DNA of 64,000 nucleotides from CAVVFX01 sp963747535 (GTDB lineage: Bacteria; Acidobacteriota; Terriglobia; Bryobacterales; Bryobacteraceae): NCBI GenBank assembly GCA_963747535.1, contig CAVVFX010000002.1, positions 496,001 through 560,000 on the forward strand, in the 5' to 3' direction. Every line of letters begins with the position of its first letter. Positions within the stretch are counted from its first letter, which is position 1. Position numbers and translations under genes: made by a program. This document shows, piece by piece, positions 36,401-45,267 of the stretch. The notes under the pieces are model-generated. The model made no database searches and had not been told where the DNA came from. It saw only the letters and a program-made list of their open reading frames with translations.

Positions 36401-36508
36401 GCTACCGCCAATCGAACCATCAAATGCCCCCAGGATCAGACATTTCGGGCATAGTCCAGCGGGATCACCGGAAACCAATTGATCTCCGCACTGAGGGCAG
36501 TTTGGCAT
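33410..36508 (-). CDS. Serine/threonine protein kinase with zinc ribbon, membrane segment and TPR-like region
   Basis: 1032 residues. N-terminal zinc ribbon (CPQCGDQL...GLCPKC), then a Hanks-type kinase: GEGGMGTVYLAEQ, Lys in VALKVVKIG, HRDLKPSNVLV, DFGIAKA, GTPEYASPEQ. A membrane segment (ALVTAAAVLFVVLGGVTAW) near residue 390 is followed by an extracytoplasmic part with VLADFENKTGDPVFDDTLRQ and helical repeats of TPR character to the end. Gene order kinase then ECF sigma factor on one strand implies a signal path from envelope to transcription. Confidence 0.93.
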   Translation of the reverse strand: MPNCPQCGDQLVSGDPAGLCPKCLILGAFDGSIGGSSLGAEESAAQTIDTAAAAGDDDFGRYRVLSSLGEGGMGTVYLAEQLEPIRRRVALKVVKIGMDTAQVLVRFHNERQALAMMDHPNIAQIFDAGATTKGRPYFVMEYIEGAPITRYCDHKRMTTRERLALFLAVCRAVQHAHQKGVIHRDLKPSNVLVTEQDGAPVAKVIDFGIAKATDKWAIENTLLTQFGQIVGTPEYASPEQADTMTGDIDEASDVYSLGVLLYELLIGAVPFDTAKLRNAGLAEMLRIIREDEAPSLSRKLTSMGAEASDIAARRQTDPVSLRRLVDGDLNSITMKALEKTRERRYASVSDLAADVQRHLEHRPVLASAPNRAYRARKFLRRHRLPALVTAAAVLFVVLGGVTAWSLFHRDFASRPKLTDKDTLVLADFENKTGDPVFDDTLRQGLSVELQQSPFLSLISDRQVQQTLSLMGQPKDARLTPEIAQQVCERTASAAILDGSIVSVGSQYVLGLRAKNCNTGNILDQEQAVAAKREDVLNSLSQIARSFRTRVGESLSTVEKHSIPLAQATTSSLEALKAYSAGMKADGSSGHSAEIPFFRRAVEIDPKFAMAYADLGLAYSTVGESVLAAQSTTKGWQLRDRVSDRERFFIDFTYDREVTGNLEKAYQTLELWIQTYPRVEQPSPWRLLGGLATHGTGRFERAIDASQREIAAYPDSVNGYENLACGYLFLDRIGEAESTLQRASERKLDDPYLMVIRWTLAFLRGDKDQLDRIAALAKGKRGAEHMVANAEALALARSGRLQSARRSSSRAVDVALQEGDREVSASYQAARAVWEALYGNAADAKRNATAALALSKGRDVEYAAGLGTALSGDASQSQGLADDLEKRFPEDTFVKFTYVPVLRALSALEHGKPAESVEDLQIALRYELATNGLNFNHSYLGGLHSAYVRGEAFTAEHRYTEAVAEFQKILHHRGIVGADPIGALAHLQLGRVFALSGDKLKAKAAYETFLALWTNADPEVPALKSAKAEYGRL

Positions 36509-36734
36509 CTGAGAAAAGTGTAGGCCTTATTCTACGCTTTTTCGCTCCGAACGCTGTAACCTTCGGCTCCGCGATTCCTTATTCAGGGCAGGTGAGCCGG
36601 CCGGAGAGACCACCTGATTGATCAAGAAATGGAGATTCGTTATGAAAAGCGTTTTGATTCGCTGCCACCCTGGGCTTTGGATGGCAGTCAAGGAACCCGC
36701 GTCTGCCCTTAGGACGCGGAGGACTCTACAACTC

Positions 36735-38783
36735 ATGAAGCATAAATTCCATGTTAGTTCCTGGAGTTTGATGTTCCTTTGCGCCTATGCAGCGGGTGCG
36801 GACAATCGGTTCACGTTGATCGACTTTCCGAACACCAGTAGCACGCAGGCTTGGGGAATCAACTCGCGCGGCGACATCGCCGGCTACTACACGGGCGCCG
36901 ACAACAACAGCCACGGTTTTCTAATGAATGGAGGCCACTATACAGCTATCGACTACCCTGGCGCGGCGGTCACGCTCATCAACGGAATCAATCCTCAAGG
37001 GGACATCGTGGGTGAGTTCGGCGTGACGGCGACCAGTCCCCACCGCGCCTTCATGCTCGGAGCCGACGGAGTTTACACCGCGTTCGATTTTCCCGGCGCC
37101 ACGACAACCTCGTTCGTCGGTATTAATGCAGGCGGCGAAATTTCCGGACAATATACGCTCGCCGATGGCGCCCGGCATACATTCCTGAGGGTCGCCGGAA
37201 GTCTCACCAAAATCGACTATCCGGGGGCGACTGCAACCGGGCCGCTCGGCATCTCGCCGGAAGGCGAAGTGGTTGGAGCCTACATGGTCAACGGCGTGGC
37301 TCACGGTTATGTGTATTCGACCGGCAGCGGGTTCGCGACGATTGATTACCCGAACTCCACCTACACCAACGCCACCGGACGGAACGCCTCAGGTGATGTC
37401 GTGGGACGCTATCTGGACGCGGCGGGAGTCAGCCATGGATACGTCCTGTCGAACGGTCAATTCACCAGCATCGACTATCCCGGCGCCTCCTTCACAGGAT
37501 TGACCGCGATCGACCCGGCAGGGAACATTACGGGCCGATGCACGGTGAATGGGTTGACCCACGGGTTCCTGCTGGCCACCACGCAACCGCCGCTGCGTTA
37601 CACGATCCGCGACTTGGGCATGGTTGGAGGCCCGCCCGGGCAGCCGAGTACGGTCGCGAATAACCGTCTGATCGCGGGCAACGTGGTATCGGATGCCGGT
37701 TTGGCGCATGCCATCGTATGGTCCGGCAGCGGCGTCATGACCGACCTGGGTAGTCCAGGCCTCAACAGCATCGCGTTCGGGATCAATGACAGCGGCGTGA
37801 CGGTAGGGCAAGCCGAGATCGGGGCCCAGGATCCGGGCGGCGAGGATTTTTGCGGCACCAAGGCGTTAGGGCTTACCGGAGCCGGCGCCACCTGTGCGGC
37901 GTTCGCAGCCCAAAACGGAATCATGAGGCCGCTACCGACGCTCGGAGGCGCAAACGGGAGGGCAAACCTCGTGAACTCGCGCGGACAGATCGTCGGAACC
38001 GCCGAGAACATGACAGTCGATCCTTCCTGCCCGTCTCCGCAGAAGTACCAGTTCAAGCCAGTGTTGTGGCAGGGCGAGGAGGTGCTGGAACTTCCGACGG
38101 CCGGCGGCGACCTGAACGGCCTGGCGTACGGCATCAATGAAAACGGAGAGATGGTGGGCGGCTCCGGCAGTTGCGCCGCCTACGATACCAATAACCTGGT
38201 CTTGTTGCAATCGCTCCACGCGCTGCTGTGGGAAGCGGGCCGCGTGGTCGACCTCGGGAATCTCGGCGGCGATGGCCGGCTCATGGGTCATTTTGCGCGC
38301 AGCATCAACAACAACGATGAGGTGGTCGGCAACTCTGATATCGCCGGCGACCAAGCCGTTCACGCATTTCGCTGGACCAGGAACACAGGAATTGAGGATC
38401 TGGGAACGCTTGCCGGCGACGGCCATAGTGTCGGACTCGGAATCAACGATCAGGGCGTGATCACCGGTCTCTCAATCGCTCCCGATTTCAGCTCGATCCG
38501 CGGGTTCGTGTGGCGCGGCGGCGTGATGACGGACCTCAACCAATTGATCCCCGCGACGTCAGCTCTGTATTTGCTGTCAGCCTGTTCGATCAATGCCCGC
38601 GGCGAAATCACCGGTTTTGCGGTGGACGGGAATGGCAGCTTGCACGGATACCTGGCGGTGCCCGTCGGTGCCGGCGAAGGCGGCTTTGAGATGGGGTTAA
38701 GCCCATTGATGTTGTCGCCCGCGGCGCGCGATCGAATGCGGCACTTTGGACTGGGGCTCGCACCCGGAAAGCTCGGTCGCTAG
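36735..38783 (+). CDS. Exported HAF-repeat protein
   Basis: 682 residues from ATG 36735, picked because a signal peptide (HVSSWSLMFLCAYAAGAD) starts there; an ATG at 36642 with GGAG upstream is an alternative. It is built from about 14 repeats of the HAF type: TIDYPGA-xxT-x(4)-GIN-x-xGDIVG-x-Y...HGF. After residue 290 the repeats change to LGxLGG-x-x-SxAxGINxxGxVVG. These proteins are extracellular and of unknown function. No clear sorting tag at the C-terminus. Confidence 0.85.
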   Translation: MKHKFHVSSWSLMFLCAYAAGADNRFTLIDFPNTSSTQAWGINSRGDIAGYYTGADNNSHGFLMNGGHYTAIDYPGAAVTLINGINPQGDIVGEFGVTATSPHRAFMLGADGVYTAFDFPGATTTSFVGINAGGEISGQYTLADGARHTFLRVAGSLTKIDYPGATATGPLGISPEGEVVGAYMVNGVAHGYVYSTGSGFATIDYPNSTYTNATGRNASGDVVGRYLDAAGVSHGYVLSNGQFTSIDYPGASFTGLTAIDPAGNITGRCTVNGLTHGFLLATTQPPLRYTIRDLGMVGGPPGQPSTVANNRLIAGNVVSDAGLAHAIVWSGSGVMTDLGSPGLNSIAFGINDSGVTVGQAEIGAQDPGGEDFCGTKALGLTGAGATCAAFAAQNGIMRPLPTLGGANGRANLVNSRGQIVGTAENMTVDPSCPSPQKYQFKPVLWQGEEVLELPTAGGDLNGLAYGINENGEMVGGSGSCAAYDTNNLVLLQSLHALLWEAGRVVDLGNLGGDGRLMGHFARSINNNDEVVGNSDIAGDQAVHAFRWTRNTGIEDLGTLAGDGHSVGLGINDQGVITGLSIAPDFSSIRGFVWRGGVMTDLNQLIPATSALYLLSACSINARGEITGFAVDGNGSLHGYLAVPVGAGEGGFEMGLSPLMLSPAARDRMRHFGLGLAPGKLGR

Positions 38784-38801
38784 GCTTAGTCCGGTGGTTA
38801 C

Positions 38802-38828
38802 CAGGGCGGTGACACTATCGCCGCCCTG
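38802..38828. terminator. Possible terminator hairpin after HAF gene
   Basis: CAGGGCGG / CCGCCCTG, 8-bp stem with 11-base loop, 19 bases after the stop codon. It is followed by AAAACCC rather than a T-run, so intrinsic termination is not certain. Confidence 0.4.
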
Positions 38829-39386
38829 AAAACCCGGTGTGAAGGGCCCGGGGCACAACTCGATTCCCCCAGCAGGTCCCTTGTCGTCGGTCACTAGAAA
38901 CCGTATGGTCGGCCACTCGGAGGCCAACCAAGTTGACGTTTAGTCTCCAACGCGTACGTGGGCGAGATACGGGGTTCAAGGAAACTGATTCTCCGTTGTC
39001 GCCGAGCGGAAAGAGTTAGACCCTCGCACCTGCTCCGCCGGAACAGGGCGGGCGAGAGCACGAGCACACTTCATCCAACGCACCTCCGTCGGTGCAGCGT
39101 CACGCCGGCCGCACTCGACCAGGTCGTGCTATTGCAGCTTGCCCTGTGACAGTTCCAGCAGCTCGCATATGATCAACTTTTTCGGTCTTCAACGCGCAAC
39201 GCCTCCGCAACCACGGCGACAACCTGCGGAATCAGATCCATGAGCTTTGGATGGGGGGGATAATCTCCGCGACGAGGCGCCGGACGTGAGCTTCGAGCAT
39301 CTGGGATTCCGAGCAGTTTTCTTGGTGCGCTGACCGGCGATCACGGCTCCCTGAATCTACCGCGATGAAGAGCTCCTCGTGACAAG
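38829..39386. other. Intergenic region, nothing recognised
   Basis: About 560 bases between convergent genes. No protein-like frame, no repeat shared with the rest of the window that I could find. Confidence 0.4.
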
Positions 39387-40091
39387 TTATTTTACGCGCC
39401 TTCCATTGACGAACCGCCTTACAGAGGTGACGCGCAGGGTCCCGCCGACAAGATCTGAAACGATCACACGGCATCCGTTTTGTATGGGCTTGGGAACCTC
39501 TTTATGAACAATCATCAGGCGATTGTTAGCGACTCGGTAGCGATCTCCCGTTGAACCGCAGCCCCATGGTTCCGTCAGGTAGCGCGTCATTATTTCCTGC
39601 TTTTTCGGATCAATGCGGCGCTCAGCTGCTTTCAGGCCCCTCAGATCCCGCGTTAACTCATTCTGGACGAACCGGTCGGCCGTAGGATCATAAACCCACC
39701 ACCACTCACTTCCCCAGGTCCCTCCGAATTCCGCGAGGACGGCAAAATCGAGATAACCGTCGAAGTTGACGTCCTGAGCATGGAAGGAACTCGCAAAATA
39801 CATAGACTGCCACGCCATTAAAGCTATCACCTGCAGCCGCGTTCCATCCCGGCAGCGTGCTACTTCAATATCGCCCGCGTGAACGAAAATACCTTGGCCT
39901 TGCGATTCGATAGGGATGGGTCGAATCGTGATGCGGAACGTCGGTCCGCCCGGTTTGACCGACAAGCGAAAAGCGCCCGAGCGGTGCCCATCCGCAACGC
40001 TTTCAGAAGGAGCGGGCGGGAGTCCCTGGCACACGTCCGCCCACAGTGCGGTCGTCCCGCACAATACCAGTCCAGGCAAACGATGCCACAT
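39387..40091 (-). CDS. Exported protein with XAC2610/FG-GAP-like DVNFDGYLD motif
   Basis: 234 residues. Hydrophobic leader (MWHRLPGLVLCGTTALWADV), then about 100 residues of unknown type and QDVNFDGYLDFAVLAEFGGT with WWWVYDPTADRFVQNELTRD, a pattern seen in XAC2610-like secreted proteins where the DxNxDGxxD loop can bind calcium. Basic C-terminus. Function unknown. Confidence 0.65.
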   Translation of the reverse strand: MWHRLPGLVLCGTTALWADVCQGLPPAPSESVADGHRSGAFRLSVKPGGPTFRITIRPIPIESQGQGIFVHAGDIEVARCRDGTRLQVIALMAWQSMYFASSFHAQDVNFDGYLDFAVLAEFGGTWGSEWWWVYDPTADRFVQNELTRDLRGLKAAERRIDPKKQEIMTRYLTEPWGCGSTGDRYRVANNRLMIVHKEVPKPIQNGCRVIVSDLVGGTLRVTSVRRFVNGRRVK

Positions 40092-40101
40092 ACGCTACAT
40101 C

Positions 40102-40362
40102 CTACATTGTCTGGTTCCCAAGGACATCTGGCAGCGCGACGGCGCCCTCGCGCGTAAAAAAACGCGAAGCCAGGCTGTGCCGCCATTTGCGACGGGCGCT
40201 ATGAAGACGCGAAGGCGACATACACCCTGTGATTGCAGACCCGGCCCGACAGGGCGCCGCTTGCAGCGAGCACCTGATGCCGCTGTCCTCCGTACGGGTC
40301 GCAACCTCCACAATCCGGTTGTCCGGCAAAGTTTTTTGAAAGTAATTGCCGGCTGACCCCAC
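40102..40362 (-). CDS. Short hypothetical protein or pseudogene piece
   Basis: From GTG 40362, 86 residues including KTLPDNRIVEVATRTEDSGI and SPSRLHSARRKW, ending 10 bases before the next gene. A different frame upstream (to about 40650) also reads plausible protein (FMIRLWGLDPFSESASNTGV, NVADIHDDGLIVG), so this may be a frameshifted remnant. No family recognised. Confidence 0.3.
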   Translation of the reverse strand: MGSAGNYFQKTLPDNRIVEVATRTEDSGIRCSLQAAPCRAGSAITGCMSPSRLHSARRKWRHSLASRFFTREGAVALPDVLGNQTM

Positions 40363-40693
40363 TTCTCAGCGGAGGGTAGGAAAGGCGCGGGGCGCATTTC
40401 TGCAACTACAGTTCGCAGTGAAACCGTTCGATATGGAAGTAACCCGACAATCAGCCCGTCGTCATGAATGTCGGCGACATTGCCAGGAACTCCGGTGTTG
40501 CTTGCCGATTCGCTAAACGGATCAAGTCCCCAAAGGCGGATCATGAATGAACCTTCTTGTTGGCAAGTGGCGATGAAGCCGGGCAAACTATGAGCGTGCG
40601 AGGACGCCCGTGCTATGCGAGTGGCCCTACTCATTTCCACGCTTCCATTTTGGATTTCGCAATGCGTAGTGTATCGGTCGGTAGAGTTCTTCT

Positions 40694-40785
40694 GTGAGCA
40701 CAAAGGAGGTGAACGTGACGAATGGTATTCGATGCCTGCCTGAGTTTGCTATGCGCGGCAACGTCCTTGGGTCAAACGCCTAAGG
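40694..40785 (+). pseudogene. Remnant of the 5' end of a GloVer-type gene
   Basis: GAGCACAAAGGAGGTGAACG and the next 70 bases align with the ribosome site, start and signal-peptide coding part of the gene at 41306 (41283-41371): GTG start at 40715, GTATTCG, then TTGCTATGCGCGGCAACG and GGGTCAAACGCC. Frameshifted after a few codons and lost after the signal peptide. Confidence 0.7.
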
Positions 40786-40884
40786 CAGCACTGGACTTGC
40801 AGCGGTGGCGTGGGGGGAACCCGGCGTACAGGCATCCAGAGAAACGAGCACACAGACTATCCGAAGCGTATACTTGGAGCCACT

Positions 40885-41274
40885 ATGTTGCACATCGCCA
40901 GCTTCCTCACCGTGATTCTTCTTAGCGCTCCGAGTATATTCGCGGCCAATGATACCGCCCAAACCTGGCAGCCGCTATCGACACAGACTTCCTCCGCGGA
41001 GGCAACCGCTGCGCTGGCTGTGGACCCGCAGAATACCAACAACCTGTATTCGATTTATAACGCCGTCAAAACGCCCACGCCGCCGCCACAAGGCGTTTTT
41101 CGATTCGGCGGGCAGAATGCGCAGGTATCGTTCTCGGGACCGCAGGGCGCGTTTGCGGGACTCGATCAGGTGAACGTACTCGTGCCGCCCAGCCTCGCGG
41201 GCAGCGGATCGGTCAACATCGTTTTGACTGCGTCGGGGCAGACTGCGAACACGGTCAATATATCGGTACAGTAG
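40885..41274 (+). pseudogene. Internally deleted BNR/TIGR03437 secreted protein
   Basis: 129 residues: a signal peptide (LHIASFLTVILLSAPSIFAA), the start of a BNR propeller (LAVDPQNTNNLYSIYN) and then, from residue 74, only the last 55 residues of the TIGR03437-type C-terminal domain (GGQNAQVSFSGPQGAFAGLD ...). The related intact gene at 43290 encodes 632 residues. The frame is still open, so a short protein could be made, but the propeller and most of the domain are missing. Confidence 0.8.
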
Positions 41275-41277
41275 AGT
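41105..41277 (+). repeat. 173-bp direct repeat, copy 1
   Basis: Identical by eye to 45019-45191: the last part of the TIGR03437-type domain plus stop codon and 6 bases. Recent recombination or conversion. Confidence 0.9.
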
Positions 41278-41305
41278 ACCGGGTGAGCACAAAGGAGCGT
41301 GGAAC

Positions 41306-43267
41306 GTGAAGAGAAGTATTCGGTTCTTACTTGGGTTGCTGTGCGCAGCGGCCGCCGCGGGTCAAACACCCACATTCACGCAGGTGTACACGTTCCCTTT
41401 CACGGTGAACAACACCTCCACGGGAAGTGGCTACTCCCCAAACGGAACGATGCCGAATGGGCCGCTTCTCCAGGCCTCGGACGGCAACTTCTATGGCACG
41501 ACCATGCTCGGCGGCGACGACGGCCAGTGCAGCAAGCCTCCCACGCCAGGAAATCCTATTCCTGAATGCGCGGGCACGGTCTTTCAGTTGACGCCCGCGG
41601 GCAAGCTTACGGTGTTGCACACCTTCTCTTGGGAAGGCATTACTACGCCGTACGCCGACGGCAGCACGCCGAACGGCGGACTGGTGGAGGGCCCAGACGG
41701 CTACCTGTATGGGAGCGCATCGCGTGGCGGGGTGAATATGGGCCAGGCAGCCAATGCCGGCAACGGCATCATCTTTCGCATCAGCAAGACCGGGACATTT
41801 CAGAATCTCCACACCTTCTGCACCGGGAGTTCGTGCACTGAGGGGAGATACCCTACCGCTCTTGTCCTGGGGATTGACGGCAAGTTTTACGGAACCACAA
41901 GTACCACCATCTTCCGTATCAGCGCATCCGGAGTTCTGGAAACGCTGCATACGTTTAACAGCATCCCGGATGGAGGAAACCCGCTAGGGGGGCTGATCCA
42001 AGGCAGCGATTGCAATTTCTACGGGATCACTTTGGGCGGCGGTCCGACTGCCAATAGCAGCGGCACCGTGTTCCGCATCACGCCTGGCGGCGTCTACACC
42101 GTGCTCTACTCCTTCTCCTCAGCAGCGGGTGCGCCGCTGCTGAACGGCCACTCTCCGCGGGTGGGGCTGGTCCAGGCCTCGAATGGCAAGCTTTATGGCG
42201 CGACGACTCGCGGGGGGGTCTACGGCTGGGGCACGATTTTTGAGGTCGACCTCGCCGGAAATTTTCGCGTCGTCTACAATCTGAACAATCCGGGCAACGC
42301 AGGCGGAGGACCGACGACTGCGTTGATTCAGGCGTCGGACGGCAACCTTTGGGGCACCGGCACTTCGCCCTTCGCCACCGTTTACGCGCTCAGCATCGCT
42401 GGAACTTTACTGCAATCCACACCTTTCGCGTGCGCCACAAGCAATACGTACACCCCGTCGGGCTCCTTGATCCAAAGCACGGACGGCAAGCTCTATGGCG
42501 CAGGCATGCCTGACGAATGCGTGAATACTACAAAAACCAGCAACACCGGCCAGATCTTCAGTATCAACGCCAGCTTGCCGCCGCTGCCTAACCCGAAGGT
42601 CGCCGCCGTGACGAATGGCGCGAGCTTTGCGGCAGGAAGCCTGGTTCCGGGAGAAATTGCTACCGCCTTCGGCACCAGTCTCACCAGCGGCACTGGAATC
42701 AACCTGAGCTCGTCGTTGCCGTTGCCTGCCAGTTTGTTGGGCTCGCAGGTGTTGGTGAACGGCTGCGCGGCCACGCCGCTTTTCGCGGTCGACAATGTCA
42801 GCGGCCAACAGCAGATCAATTTTCAAGCGCCGTGGGAAATCGCCGGACAGCAGGTCGTCGGGGTGCAGGTAGTGAACAACGGTGGCATCAGCCCGATGGT
42901 AGGCGTTCCGGTGCTGGCTGCGCAACCCGGCATCATTGCGATTCTACACGCCGATTATAGTGCGGCCACTACCGCGAGTCCTGCGACGGCGGGCGAGACG
43001 GTGCTGATCTATGGCACGGGACTCGGAGCGGTGAACACGGCGCAGGTGGACGGCACGGCAGCGAATGGCGAATCTACGATTGCGCTTCCCACGGTGACGG
43101 TCGGCGGAGCCCCAGCCATGGTCGCGTTCAGCGGATTAGCGCCAGGCTTTGTCGGACTGAATCAGGTCAACGTGATGATTCCTTCGGGTCTGGCCAGCGG
43201 TAACCAGGCGGTCGTTATGAATGTGAATGGGGTTGCCAGTAATTCGGTAATGCTGCCGGTCCATTAG
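41306..43267 (+). CDS. Exported GloVer-repeat protein with TIGR03437-type C-terminal domain
   Basis: 653 residues from GTG 41306 (AAAGGAG upstream). Signal peptide (LLGLLCAAAAAGQ), then about 8 repeats of the form LLQASDGNFYGTTMLGG / VFRITPGGxYTVLYSF, known as GloVer (TIGR03803) repeats. From residue about 430 comes the Solibacter-type domain: AAVTNGASFAAGSLVPGEIA, LVNGCAATPLFAVDNVSGQQ, QINFQAPWEI, VLIYGTGLGAVNT, GLAPGFVGLNQVNVMIPSGL. Likely surface-exposed or secreted. BNR gene follows 22 bases later. Confidence 0.9.
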   Translation: MKRSIRFLLGLLCAAAAAGQTPTFTQVYTFPFTVNNTSTGSGYSPNGTMPNGPLLQASDGNFYGTTMLGGDDGQCSKPPTPGNPIPECAGTVFQLTPAGKLTVLHTFSWEGITTPYADGSTPNGGLVEGPDGYLYGSASRGGVNMGQAANAGNGIIFRISKTGTFQNLHTFCTGSSCTEGRYPTALVLGIDGKFYGTTSTTIFRISASGVLETLHTFNSIPDGGNPLGGLIQGSDCNFYGITLGGGPTANSSGTVFRITPGGVYTVLYSFSSAAGAPLLNGHSPRVGLVQASNGKLYGATTRGGVYGWGTIFEVDLAGNFRVVYNLNNPGNAGGGPTTALIQASDGNLWGTGTSPFATVYALSIAGTLLQSTPFACATSNTYTPSGSLIQSTDGKLYGAGMPDECVNTTKTSNTGQIFSINASLPPLPNPKVAAVTNGASFAAGSLVPGEIATAFGTSLTSGTGINLSSSLPLPASLLGSQVLVNGCAATPLFAVDNVSGQQQINFQAPWEIAGQQVVGVQVVNNGGISPMVGVPVLAAQPGIIAILHADYSAATTASPATAGETVLIYGTGLGAVNTAQVDGTAANGESTIALPTVTVGGAPAMVAFSGLAPGFVGLNQVNVMIPSGLASGNQAVVMNVNGVASNSVMLPVH

Positions 43268-43289
43268 AACGTTCCAGAAAGAAGGAAAA

Positions 43290-45188
43290 ATGCAGCATCA
43301 ACGGCTTTTGCACCTCCTCATCGCGCTCCTGTTGGTCTTGGATACCTCTACTGCATCTTTGGCGGCGACGGTCATCTACGCCCAAACCATCAAGGGAGTG
43401 ATCTACAAAAGCACCGACTCCGCCATGACCTGGCAGGCGGCAGGCACTCCGACTCTCCCAAATACGAATGGAGCCAGCCAGATGCTGGCTGTGGACCCTC
43501 AGAACACCAACAACCTCTATACAATATTTGTGACTGGAGCCACTGTCGGACGGGCGGGTAGCACAAACGGGATCAATCGATCAACCGATGGCGGCCAGAC
43601 GTGGACGGGAACTGTCCTCGCAGCACCCTTCCATCCGCCCCTCGCCGTAGATGCGACGATGAGCAACATCGTTTATCTCGTCGGCAACGGTGGCACCAGT
43701 GGCACTCAGTCCTATCGGAGCACGGATTACGGAGCCACGTTTCAGGCCGGCACTTACCCGGCTTTTGCCGTCTCAATCAAGACCTATCCGACGCAGCCCG
43801 GGGTGGTCTATCTGCTTTCGGATGGCGGCACTTTCGCAACCATACCTAATCCCGGCGGCATTTTCAAGAGCACGGATTACGGTGTCACGTGGGCTCAAAT
43901 CGCGACGCTTTCCACGATATTCGGTAATTCGAGCGGCGGAGCCACCGATCTGGCAGTCGATCCCAACAACAGCAGTGTTCTGTATGTCGCCGCAACCAGT
44001 TCGGCCTGTGGAACTGGAACAGCGACGGCAGGGCCGCCTCCTTGTGGCCTGATAAAAAGCAGCGACGCCGGGAAGACCTGGCAAGTAGTATTCGCCGATG
44101 ACATCGGAAACGTCGTTGTGGATCCCAGGAACGGCAACGTTTATGCCGGCGGTTACCGTGCGGGGACGGCAACGGTTCCTCGTCCGACTGGAGAAGTCGT
44201 GAAGAGCACCGATGGCGGCAAGACGTTCACCAGCGTTACCAATGGCTTGAACACGCTGGGAGTTGAGGTGCATCTCGACCCGGAATCCCCAAATGTGCTC
44301 TATGGATCGCAGTCGCGAGTTGTCGGACTGGTAAATACAGGTGGCGCACCCGTCCCGGGAGGCGTTTTCGTAAGCAAAGATAGCGGCACGACGTGGACCC
44401 TGGGCTCGGTCGACCCGGCACTCACGGATCCTAACGATGAGGTCTATTCTCTGGTGGCGCTTTCGATCAAGAATCCGCCTCCGGGAGTAGTGAATGTATC
44501 GGCGGCGGGCGGCCGGACGGACTTGTTCGCGCCGGATGCGATTGTCAGCGCGTTTGGTTCGGGCCTCGCCACGGGAACTGCGGGAGCATCCACGAATCCC
44601 CCGTTGACGACGCTCGGCGGCGCGACGGTCACGGTGACCGATTCCACCGGCAAATCGCAGCCCGCCGAGTTGCTGTACGTTTCCCCGGTGCAAGTCAATT
44701 ACATTGTCCCGGATGGACTGGCGGCTGGCGCGGCGACAGTCGCATTCAATAACGGCAGCGGCACACAGAACCAAACGATCCAGCTCGGTCCGGTAGCGCC
44801 GGGGATGTTTACGTTCAACGCAGCGGGATTGGTTGCGGGAAGCGTGCTGCGGGTCTCCGGCGACGGCACTCAAACGGCCGAGAATCTTTTTCAGATGGAT
44901 AACTCGGGAAATATTGTCGCGCTTCCCACCAATTTGGGACCCGCGACCGACCAGGTCTTTCTAATCCTCTATGGCACCGGTTTCCGCGCTGCTGGGACAG
45001 CGGGGACTTCGATGTCGATCGGCGGGCAGAATGCGCAGGTATCGTTCTCGGGACCGCAGGGCGCGTTTGCGGGACTCGATCAGGTGAACGTACTCGTGCC
45101 GCCCAGCCTCGCGGGCAGCGGATCGGTCAACATCGTTTTGACTGCGTCGGGGCAGACTGCGAACACGGTCAATATATCGGTACAGTAG
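43290..45188 (+). CDS. Exported BNR/sortilin-like propeller protein with TIGR03437-type C-terminal domain
   Basis: 632 residues, AGAAGGA site ahead of ATG 43290. Signal peptide, then a propeller of BNR repeats (STDSAMTWQAAG, STDGGQTWTGT, STDYGVTWAQI, SSDAGKTWQVV, STDGGKTFTSV, SKDSGTTWTLG) like VPS10/sialidase folds, followed by the TIGR03437-type domain (FAPDAIVSAFGSGLATG, QVNYIVPDGLAAG, VFLILYGTGFRAAG, GLDQVNVLVPPSLAG). Paired with the GloVer gene; both end in the same type of domain. Confidence 0.9.
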   Translation: MQHQRLLHLLIALLLVLDTSTASLAATVIYAQTIKGVIYKSTDSAMTWQAAGTPTLPNTNGASQMLAVDPQNTNNLYTIFVTGATVGRAGSTNGINRSTDGGQTWTGTVLAAPFHPPLAVDATMSNIVYLVGNGGTSGTQSYRSTDYGATFQAGTYPAFAVSIKTYPTQPGVVYLLSDGGTFATIPNPGGIFKSTDYGVTWAQIATLSTIFGNSSGGATDLAVDPNNSSVLYVAATSSACGTGTATAGPPPCGLIKSSDAGKTWQVVFADDIGNVVVDPRNGNVYAGGYRAGTATVPRPTGEVVKSTDGGKTFTSVTNGLNTLGVEVHLDPESPNVLYGSQSRVVGLVNTGGAPVPGGVFVSKDSGTTWTLGSVDPALTDPNDEVYSLVALSIKNPPPGVVNVSAAGGRTDLFAPDAIVSAFGSGLATGTAGASTNPPLTTLGGATVTVTDSTGKSQPAELLYVSPVQVNYIVPDGLAAGAATVAFNNGSGTQNQTIQLGPVAPGMFTFNAAGLVAGSVLRVSGDGTQTAENLFQMDNSGNIVALPTNLGPATDQVFLILYGTGFRAAGTAGTSMSIGGQNAQVSFSGPQGAFAGLDQVNVLVPPSLAGSGSVNIVLTASGQTANTVNISVQ

Positions 45189-45191
45189 AGT
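45019..45191 (+). repeat. 173-bp direct repeat, copy 2
   Basis: Same sequence as 41105-41277; codes for the C-terminal 57 residues of the BNR protein. Confidence 0.9.
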
Positions 45192-45267
45192 TCCGGGGCG
45201 TTCACCGATTCCTGGCGAGTATAGCCCTTCCATCCAGCGAAGGGCCTGCCTGACCCGAAACGGCTTT

